From: Rodentolepis nana
Lineage: Eukaryota; Platyhelminthes; Cestoda; Cyclophyllidea; Hymenolepididae
Direction of reading: 5' to 3'
Length of the DNA stretch: 48,357 nt
NCBI GenBank assembly: GCA_900617975.1
Contig: UZAE01012281.1
Span: 1-48,357 of the forward strand
How positions within the stretch are numbered: the stretch's first letter is position 1; each line of letters begins with the position of its first letter. The notes under the pieces are model-generated. The model was not told the DNA's origin, searched no databases, and saw only the letters and a list, made by a program, of their open reading frames with translations. Of this stretch, positions 44,701-48,357 are shown piece after piece. Made by a program: the position numbers and the translations under genes.

Positions 44701-47607
44701 ACCTCACAGTTGGGGGGGGGGGGGGGTATCACGGAGCCCTCCTTGTTCCCTCGTATTAGACAGGCTTAATCAGCGCAGTCAGTCGTTCTACTCACCTAGT
44801 GCTAACAAATGTCTATCGATTTCGTAACTTGTGGCCTTTATCGATATTCTATTCTTATTACTTATCTACACGCACCAAACAATTATAACAAACAATCCTT
44901 CAATTATTTTAGCACAAAAGTCACTTTCTCATTTAGATTCTTTTATTTTATTAACTCTCTTCTTTCAAGTTAATTAGAATTGAGTGATAAATTGACTCGG
45001 TTCTGCGTAAAATTTAACCATTTTTTCATACTATTAAACTTACTGCACCATTTCGGTGCGAAAGGAGTTCTGTTGAAGCATGTTTTGGTGTTTTTCAACT
45101 TTTCCCTTAGAAATGTAAAATTGATCAATTTGTTTGCTTTCCGTTAGCTTTTTTTGCATTTTTTGTTACAAAAAGGATGAATTAAAATTCGAAATCGCAC
45201 GATACTTCTTAGGGAAGAATGCATTAAGTCCACAGCAACATTTAAGCGGATGCAATGCCTCTCTGTCCCCTGACTAACTACCTGACCGGGCCTTCTCTCC
45301 TTCCTTTTGAAGAGATTTAAAGTATTTCCGTCTTATTATTAGGGGTTTTCTACATGCAACAAACGAACAAACTTGACCCTCTCTTGAATTGAACAGGGCT
45401 GAGAAGAAATTAATTAAAATGCTATTTCATTTGTCTATTACCTGAACGCGCAACACGAGATCATCTCAGCTGTAAACAATTTTAGATTAACTTGTCATTG
45501 GATTACCTTAGCTAATCTAGTCATAAATATGACGTTATGGTAACCGGGGGGGGGGGGGGATTCAGAAATTCGTTAAGTTCAGGGGAAGTGAATTTCAAGG
45601 TTGCGGAGGGTGTAACAGATTTGAGACAAGCAGAAAACCGATAAAGGAAATGACTGCTTTGGTTAAATGTGTGTTATCAATACATTAACAACTCTAAACA
45701 AGATAAAAATATATGCTAACAAACGTTGAAGTACATATAAAAAATTTAATTACGAAAGATTTTAAATTTCTTGCATATCTCAATGGTAAGAGTACTCCCT
45801 TAGTTCCAATTACGAGTTTCCACTTTTTTCCCATGTTTCTTTGCACTATTTCGTATCTACTTGCATTGTGAAGACGCGGCTAAGTGCTATTTCTGTGTGG
45901 GAAGTAGGAGGAGAACCTCTCATAGTAGTTCTCTCCAGTTCCCTCTTGCTGGAACAAATGCGTTGTTTCCCGACGCAACCAAACACTGCTGGAGGGAACC
46001 AATGGCGGGGAACGATCTGTCGTTCCTCCGCGTCTTGATTCTTGTGTAAATAAAGTGCCTTTAAGAATTCTCCCTTGTTATTGGACTATTAATTACATTT
46101 TATGAGTGCCGCCCTCCCCTCTATAGGTGTATTAACGAGGTGAAACTGATGCCATTTCTGCAAGTATGTGCTCTATTGTGAAGCTGTTTTTCACCAACTT
46201 AGTATCTGCAGAAACTTCTATGGGGTCTCACAAATTTACGATATCTCAAAAGCCTTTGAAAATTCGTGTTTAATGAGGGCGAATTTGGCGTTTTAATGTG
46301 AAGAGGTAACTTTTCTTCTTGCCCTGTTCATAAGAATGCAATTGCGCGACAATTCTCTCTATTTCTGGTGCTATCCGCTAATTAATTGATTTGCTCAATC
46401 TCTAAAGCCCATACGCGGTAATGATACGTATCTTAACGCTTTCAGGTTGGTGACGAATCTAAGTCAATTACTTTCTTAAACCCTAATCTTTTGGAAGAAT
46501 ATGTCTATTTTCCCATATTTAATACGTTGGTTAAAACTGCTACCTCTGAACAGTAGATCAACCGGTCTTTACGACAGATGAGTGCAATCGATACACAAGA
46601 TATCATTCCAATCGGATACCTGTTATCCAACAATTAGGCTTCCAGCCGCAACAATTTTTACTGAAAACTAATCAAGAACTTACCTTTTTCACTGTTCTCA
46701 TGGGTCTTTATTTGATTTCCTATTTAAATCTACTCAAATATATTTATTCAAACTTTTGTTGCCACAAATGTGCCTTAATAAAAATAATGAGCTTACAGCT
46801 AAGTGATAGAGAAAAAATTGCGTGAAAACCTATTTCCCCTGGTAATAAATTCAAATATTCATCCAAAATTTAATGTAATGTGTGAATTGGTTTGTTTCAT
46901 CTACTTAAAACCCCTAGCCGTTTTACTTCCAAGTGTTTAAAAGCTCATGATTAGTTATAATAAATTTTGGCAATGCAAACATTAATTATGTGGGGATATT
47001 AATTTAGTGCTATTGCCTGTTCAATTTTTGTAATCATTAATGGGTGGGGCTAAAACCCATTCAAGTCGCAAGACTAACCTCCCCCCGCCCTATCAAAAAC
47101 GTAGTAGAAATCCCTCATATCTATTCATTGGTGGGAATTTACGAACTTCAATCGGCTTTCTCACAATAAGATAATTGCAAAAAATGCAGTACGGTTGAAC
47201 GGCGTATTAGCTTTGTGCTGACTATCGCTGAATTATGAAAAGTAGTATAATCGTTTCTGCATGCACAAACAAAGCCAAAGGCTTAAGACAGTTTTTTATT
47301 AATTCTAGCTCTCTTCTCAGCAAATTACACCGACAAAACGTGAGGCCTCTTCCTCGAGTCGTCTTAAGGCTTTCAATCGACGTCGATTGTTTGGCAGTGG
47401 TGGTTCTCCCACCCCTCCTATCCGTTCTCCTGCCTATCCTTCTATGGGAACTTCCTCTCTTTTCCCTCACTACCATCATCACCCCTCCACCACTGCAGGC
47501 GAGGAACGTGGGATTTCCACGTCGACCAGCTTCAACAACTCCCTTCAAGAACAATCACAGCAACAACAGAACTCGGCACTTTCAAGAAACGGAACACGGG
47601 ATTTCAA
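27306..47607 (+). CDS. STOX: Storkhead-box winged-helix transcription factor (4 exons, 3' partial)
   Basis: Four exons join in phase to give 414 codons plus 2 bases, continuing past the window. Exon 1 matches the N-terminal domain of human STOX1: WMRAQLQPPPGFRIESIG against WRRRALRPPRGFRIRAVG. Residues about 113-195 match the Storkhead winged helix: LEEVIFQVICQVSMVEPT against LGEVLCCAISDMN, and SLIKSGLIYYCGQGYNLMTS against [20 protein letters not shown]. A Ser/Gln/Pro-rich region and a basic RLKAFNRRRLFG segment, possibly a nuclear signal, follow. Relatives include Drosophila knockout and C. elegans HAM-1, which act in neuronal specification and asymmetric division. By homology it should bind DNA in the nucleus. 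Introns are 7.3, 4.7 and 7.1 kb; the first is GC-AG. Confidence 0.9.
29744..29813 (+). repeat. Poly-G tract with N, followed by (GGGA)n
   Basis: 48 bases of G with one N at 29783, then about six GGGA units. The length is probably wrong in the assembly. It can form G-quadruplexes. Confidence 0.95.
31854..31871 (+). repeat. Poly-G run, 18 bases
   Basis: Uninterrupted G, followed by AGGGG. Confidence 0.95.
34859..35095 (+). CDS. STOX: STOX exon 2 (first part of winged helix)
   Basis: Two bases, 78 codons, one base. It starts (G)DAGGLILNSVPQYASMRLEE, collinear with human (G)DVFPVQMNPI..FVPLGEV, and ends IYYCG in the wing region. Acceptor TTTTTAG, donor GTAAAT. Confidence 0.92.
35096..39768 (+). 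other. STOX intron 2, 4.7 kb
   Basis: Holds a C12 run (38285-38296) and a G12 run (39375-39386). A 106-codon open frame on the opposite strand (39431-39751) just before exon 3 was not identified. No retroposon copy found. Confidence 0.7.
39769..40190 (+). CDS. STOX: STOX exon 3 (end of winged helix, disordered linker)
   Basis: Completes the wing with (G)QGYNLMTSDKMYVANWL, then runs into a Ser/Gln/Pro-rich stretch including QQQKQQ and SSSSASQQQDSSS, probably disordered. Acceptor TTTAAAG is weak in pyrimidines, but phase and homology fix it. GTAAGT donor, phase 0. Confidence 0.9.
43310..43618 (-). repeat. Retroposon copy H, full length
   Basis: The reverse complement starts GGGTGCGCAATAGAC and ends with a short, mutated AT-rich tail. 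The flanks share TAAATTTAT, which may be a decayed target-site duplication. It lies antisense to STOX. Confidence 0.9.
43548..43618 (-). ncRNA. HDV-like ribozyme (copy H)
   Basis: 71 nt. P1 GGGUG/CACCC, P2 AAUAGACUU/AAGUCUAUU (perfect), P3 ACC/GGU, loop ACCACGU, UGGGCAAC and GGCAAA with the catalytic C are all present. P4 is shortened to GUA/UAC. Next to copy B this is the best-preserved ribozyme. Confidence 0.78.
44712..44726 (+). repeat. Poly-G run, 15 bases
   Basis: Uninterrupted G in STOX intron 3. Confidence 0.95.
45546..45559 (+). repeat. Poly-G run, 14 bases
   Basis: Uninterrupted G in STOX intron 3. Confidence 0.95.
47321..47607 (+). CDS. STOX: STOX exon 4 (basic segment and Ser-rich region)
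   Basis: Starts QITPTKREASSSSRLK after CTCTTCTCAG in phase 0, matching exon 3. A basic RLKAFNRRRLFG is followed by GSGGSPTPPIRSP, with SP/TP sites that could be phosphorylated. It ends SRNGTRDF before GTGAGT, phase 2. No further STOX-specific block was recognised. The frame continues into an exon beyond the window. Confidence 0.82.
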
Positions 47608-48357
47608 GTGAGTCAATCGTACTCATTTTATTTTTCTTGAATCGTGCAGCTCGTTTCATGTAATTTTCGACCTTAGTTCTTAGATAGCTCTATTTTTGTA
47701 TTTTCCATAGCAGGGTTCAGATAATGTTCACAACCACTTTTACCTTATATTCTTTGTGTTTCCCTCAATGCTAATAGTATTATAATAGTAATACAACAAA
47801 GCCTCAAAGTATTTTAACACCCCCCCCCCATCCCCCAATTGCATAACAAAAGCCTACGAGTTTTTGCCATTGTTGAAAATCTTAATAGGAGAAAACAAAT
47901 GAGTTTAATTAGGTTTGTAACCATGGTAGTATTAAAATCATGACACATTGGGCCTTCCTTTATTTAGTTTGTTAGGCATCGATTTGTCTGTTGTACTTAA
48001 GTTTCGTCGTTTGACCCCCATTTATCACAAATCTCCGCTAACTCAATAATTTTATTCACTTCATCTCTGCTATGTTAGAACTAGGCTGTTGAATTGCATA
48101 TATTATCATTTGGCCTTAATCGTTGTCAGGAAAAATGTGAAGTTAAGTGGCGAGACCGGCCAAGGTGATTGAAATCCGGTCGTTTTAATTGCTGAACATC
48201 CTAAACCCCATCTGCTTCAGGGGACGGATCATGGGATTGAATTTTAAAACGTTAGCTGGCCTGTTCAGCAAATACTTAACAATCTGAATTCTAATGAAGT
48301 AACACTCTTGGATAAGTTGAATTTGCTCTAAGAGTCCGGTCGTTCCCCCCCCCCCCC
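47608..48357 (+). other. STOX intron 4 (5' part) to window end
   Basis: Begins GTGAGT. Contains a C10 run at 47820-47829, and the window stops inside a C13 run (48345-48357), which looks like a contig end. No exon seen. Confidence 0.7.

Larger units (their letters stand above)
40191..47320 (+). other. STOX intron 3, 7.1 kb
   Basis: Contains retroposon copy H and G runs at 44712-44726 and 45546-45559. No further in-phase exon found. Confidence 0.7.

Noticed and set aside
1..48357. CRISPR arrays, bacterial operons, tRNA or rRNA genes
   Set aside because: No regularly spaced direct repeats, no prokaryotic gene layout, and no tRNA- or rRNA-like blocks were seen in a reading by eye.

Overview
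The window looks like nuclear DNA from an invertebrate animal. It is AT-rich, has intron-rich genes, and carries short retroposons. Very short introns (42 and 46 bp) sit at the 5' end of one gene and kilobase introns follow. That pattern, with the AT-richness, suggests a parasitic flatworm (tapeworm or fluke), but this is a guess from architecture and no species marker was seen.

Two divergently transcribed genes fill the window. On the minus strand (24284 down to 339) is an NRBP-family pseudokinase (nuclear receptor binding protein). I could reconstruct it as 14 exons with consistent reading phase, 1156 codons in all. It contains a kinase-like fold without catalytic residues, the conserved segment after the kinase fold that reads YLDDVKSGFYPFLGY here, an acidic linker, the NRBP C-terminal domain, and a long extra tail. 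On the plus strand (27306 to 47607 and beyond) is a Storkhead-box (STOX1/2, Drosophila knockout, C. elegans HAM-1) winged-helix transcription factor. Four in-phase exons are visible and the 3' part lies outside the window. The 24285-27305 gap holds the divergent start region. A/T strand skew flips there: the coding strand of each gene is T-rich, so the plus strand is A-rich to the left and T-rich to the right.

The most interesting content is a family of about 330-bp retroposons, eight copies or fragments. They end in (ATAA)n and one is bounded by a 14-bp target-site duplication. The four copies with an intact 5' end all start at a GGG that is the predicted first nucleotide of a roughly 72-nt HDV-like self-cleaving ribozyme. 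The fold is a nested double pseudoknot: P1, P2, P3, P1.1 and P4, with the UGGGCAAC and GGCAAA strands typical of that class. All eight copies are antisense to the neighbouring gene.

Other oddities are two GC-AG introns, several 31-35 nt microexons, a missing activation segment in the NRBP pseudokinase, and many long G/C homopolymers in an otherwise AT-rich sequence. One homopolymer contains an N and another ends the window, which suggests assembly breaks. All exon calls were made by eye from splice sites, phase and family recall, with no transcript data.
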